Origin: Bacteroidota bacterium
GTDB lineage: Bacteria; Bacteroidota; Bacteroidia; Flavobacteriales; Flavobacteriaceae
NCBI GenBank assembly: GCA_021793135.1
Contig: JAJYTI010000106.1
Location: forward strand, 1-7,650
Length of the DNA stretch: 7,650 nucleotides
Direction: 5' to 3'
Positions within the stretch are counted from its first letter, which is position 1; each line of letters opens with the position of its first letter. A program made the translations under genes and the position numbers. Shown here piece by piece: positions 6,421 to 7,650 of the stretch. Below the pieces are notes generated by a model that saw nothing but the letters and a program-made list of their open reading frames with translations, did no database searches and was not told the DNA's origin.

Positions 6421-7161
6421 TTATATAACTTTTGCGTCGTTGTGTAATAAGTCGATTAACTCATCTACAGTATTCACTAGTTTTACATCACCTTTTGGTG
6501 CAGGCTCTTCAAATTTGGTAGTTTGTGTTGCCGAATTAGCATCAATAGGATCTTTTACGCTAAGTGGTTTTTTACGTGCTTGCATAATTCCACGCATGTT
6601 AGGAATTCTTAGATCACTTTCTTCTACAATTCCTTTTTGTCCTCCTACTACAAGTGGTAGTTCGGTTTTTATAGTTTCTGTTCCACCATCGATTTCACGA
6701 GTTGCCGTAGCGGTATTTCCATCGATTTCTAGTCCTATACATGTGTTTATGAATCCGTAGTTTAGCATTTTTGCTAGCATTCCAGGAACCATTCCTCCGT
6801 TATAATCAATAGATTCACGACCGCCGATAATTAAATCATATCCACCTTCTTTGGCTACAGCAGCTATTTGTTTTGCAACACTATATCCATCAGTAGCTTC
6901 CGTGTTGATTCGAATAGCTTCATCAGCACCTATAGCAAGAGCTTTTCTTAAAGTCGGTTCTGTTTCAGGACCTCCTACGTTAATAACATGTACGGTAGCG
7001 CCTTGTTTTTCTTTGAACCACATTGCTCTAGTTAAGCAAAATTCGTCATTAGGGTTTATTACGAACTGTACGCCGGATGTATCAAACTTGGTGTTGTTGT
7101 CGCTAAAATTAATGCGAGAAGTTGTGTCCGGAACGTGACTGATACAAACTAATATTTTCAT
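6421..7161 (-). CDS. etfB: Electron transfer flavoprotein, beta subunit
   Basis: Partner of EtfA; in classical ETF this subunit binds AMP and carries the loop that recognises client dehydrogenases. The 246-residue protein shows the family pattern: MKILVCISHVPDT at the N-terminus, INPNDEFCLTRA (35-46), GGPETEPTLRKALAIGADEAIRI (63-85), GGRESIDYNGGM (113-124) and RIPNMRGIMQARKKPL (185-200), which is the recognition-loop/signature region. The loop that in human ETF-beta reads NQTGQ after IDDDC differs here (see findings). The ATG at 7161 is the natural start. As first gene of the etfBA unit it is transcribed away from the pyruvate dehydrogenase gene, with 291 bases between the two starts. Confidence 0.96.
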   Translation of the reverse strand: MKILVCISHVPDTTSRINFSDNNTKFDTSGVQFVINPNDEFCLTRAMWFKEKQGATVHVINVGGPETEPTLRKALAIGADEAIRINTEATDGYSVAKQIAAVAKEGGYDLIIGGRESIDYNGGMVPGMLAKMLNYGFINTCIGLEIDGNTATATREIDGGTETIKTELPLVVGGQKGIVEESDLRIPNMRGIMQARKKPLSVKDPIDANSATQTTKFEEPAPKGDVKLVNTVDELIDLLHNDAKVI

Positions 7162-7351
7162 GAAAAATTCTTTTTTTAATACTAAGATACGAAGATACCA
7201 ATATATTTTCTATATCCTATGCCTGCATAATAAAAACTTGCTTAAAAGCTGATTTTAACCCCCTTGTGTCTTTTTATTGGAAAATATTGTCTTCTGGAGA
7301 AGGTCTATTTTACTGTTATATAAGTGTTAATCCTATAAGTTTAGGTACTTC

Positions 7352-7384
7352 TTGTTTTAGTATCATGAAAAACTCGTATTTTTG
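7352..7384 (+). promoter_or_regulatory. Bacteroidota-type promoter for the E1 beta gene
   Basis: TTG at 7352-7354 is followed after 22 bases by TATTTTTG (7377-7384), an exact match to the TAnnTTTG -7 consensus with spacing inside the usual 17-23 range. Transcription should begin around 7390, giving a leader of about 60 bases before the ATG at 7453. The match is directly visible; use in vivo is inferred. Confidence 0.65.
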
Positions 7385-7397
7385 CGGTTCGGTTTTA

Positions 7398-7424
7398 TAG
7401 GATTTTTCGATTTTATAAATCCTA
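7398..7424 (+). repeat. Leader inverted repeat upstream of the E1 beta gene
   Basis: TAGGATTT (7398-7405) pairs perfectly with AAATCCTA (7417-7424) around an 11-base loop. It lies just after the inferred start of transcription and ends 28 bases before the ATG. It could be an operator for a dimeric regulator or a weak 5' stabilising hairpin. There is no T run after it, so it is not a terminator. Confidence 0.45.
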
Positions 7425-7452
7425 AATAACAATTTTTAAGATAGCATTTAAA

Positions 7453-7650
7453 ATGAAAACAATTCAATTTAGAGAAGCAATTGCCGAGGCAATGAGCGAA
7501 GAGATGCGTAGAGATGAATCCATATACTTAATGGGAGAAGAAGTAGCAGAGTATAATGGTGCATATAAAGCAAGTAAAGGTATGTTGGACGAATTTGGTC
7601 CAGAAAGAGTTATCGATACTCCAATTTCGGAGTTAGGATTTTCTGGAATT
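7453..7650 (+). CDS. pdhB: Pyruvate dehydrogenase E1 component, beta subunit (5' part)
   Basis: The first 66 codons of a gene that runs past the right edge; the frame is open throughout. The product is the beta chain of the alpha2beta2-type E1 of the pyruvate dehydrogenase complex, which with thiamine diphosphate decarboxylates pyruvate toward acetyl-CoA. Visible family features are the start MKTIQFREAIAEAM, the GEEVAEYNGAYKAS segment (28-41) and RVIDTPISELGFSGI (52-66), whose Glu60 matches the conserved glutamate that contacts the thiamine ring. The Tyr-Asn-Gly-Ala-Tyr-Lys segment resembles pyruvate-specific E1 more than branched-chain enzymes, though a 2-oxoacid dehydrogenase of another specificity cannot be excluded from a fragment. 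No alpha-subunit gene lies upstream, so the E1 alpha gene is encoded elsewhere. A promoter and leader hairpin precede it. Confidence 0.9.
   Translation, partial: MKTIQFREAIAEAMSEEMRRDESIYLMGEEVAEYNGAYKASKGMLDEFGPERVIDTPISELGFSGI

Larger units (their letters stand above)
7162..7452. other. Divergent intergenic region between etfB and the E1 beta gene
   Basis: These 291 bases contain no credible coding frame. The left third should hold the etfB promoter: on the minus strand TATCTTCG (7197-7190) and TATCTTAG (7189-7182) are one-mismatch versions of the TAnnTTTG box, but no well-spaced TTG accompanies either. The right part holds a better promoter for the plus-strand gene and a leader hairpin. 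The motif AATCCTA appears three times (7329-7335 and 7418-7424 on plus, 7404-7398 on minus). The middle (about 7200-7320) shows no structure I can name. Confidence 0.6.

Noticed and set aside
7365..7400. An 11-codon open frame (ATG at 7365, TAG at 7398-7400) that could be a leader peptide
   Set aside because: Its ATG lies upstream of the -7 box and so upstream of the inferred transcript start; it contains no run of regulatory codons.
1..7650. A hidden novel system such as a defence island, CRISPR array, phage or integrative element
   Set aside because: All genes but the 2TM and BFN-family proteins have well-known housekeeping roles, composition looks uniform throughout, and there are no arrays, integrases, tRNA attachment sites or transposases.

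Overview
The window is a compact stretch of AT-rich chromosome from a member of the Bacteroidota, most likely a Flavobacteriaceae-type bacterium. The evidence is the protein family variants (a 2TM-domain protein, a bifunctional-nuclease/UVR fusion, a ThyA with an insertion before the catalytic Cys, a signal peptide ending in LLAQ), short or absent Shine-Dalgarno sequences, and promoter-like boxes of the Bacteroidota type (TAnnTTTG at -7) rather than classical -10/-35 boxes. The genus cannot be fixed from sequence reading alone.

Layout: eight complete genes lie on the minus strand, and a ninth, truncated by the right edge, runs divergently on the plus strand. In order of transcription on the minus strand they are etfB (7161-6421) and etfA (6351-5386), closed by an intrinsic terminator at about 5315-5360; then a bifunctional nuclease (BFN/DUF151-UVR) protein (5303-4686), a concentrative nucleoside transporter with an extra N-terminal extracytoplasmic domain (4670-2997), thyA (2913-2089), a small 2TM-domain protein (1942-1481), folA (1484-1005, overlapping the 2TM gene by 4 bases) and fabD (936-55). 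A perfect 30-base palindrome at 1-30 followed by a T tract closes this block. The gene on the plus strand (7453 to the edge) is the start of the pyruvate dehydrogenase E1 beta subunit; the 291-base divergent region between it and etfB holds a good flavobacterial promoter and a leader hairpin.

How the genes fit together: nucleoside uptake (CNT transporter), dTMP synthesis (thyA) and recycling of the dihydrofolate that ThyA produces (folA) form a pyrimidine/folate group. EtfAB carries electrons from flavin dehydrogenases to the quinone pool, and PDH feeds acetyl-CoA; both are central carbon metabolism. FabD supplies malonyl-ACP for fatty acid synthesis. I see no mobile element, CRISPR array, RNA gene, toxin-antitoxin or defence module. 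The most unusual protein is the nucleoside transporter with a signal peptide and a beta-rich domain of about 90 residues fused ahead of the membrane part. The rest is mainly housekeeping, with small points of regulatory or structural interest.
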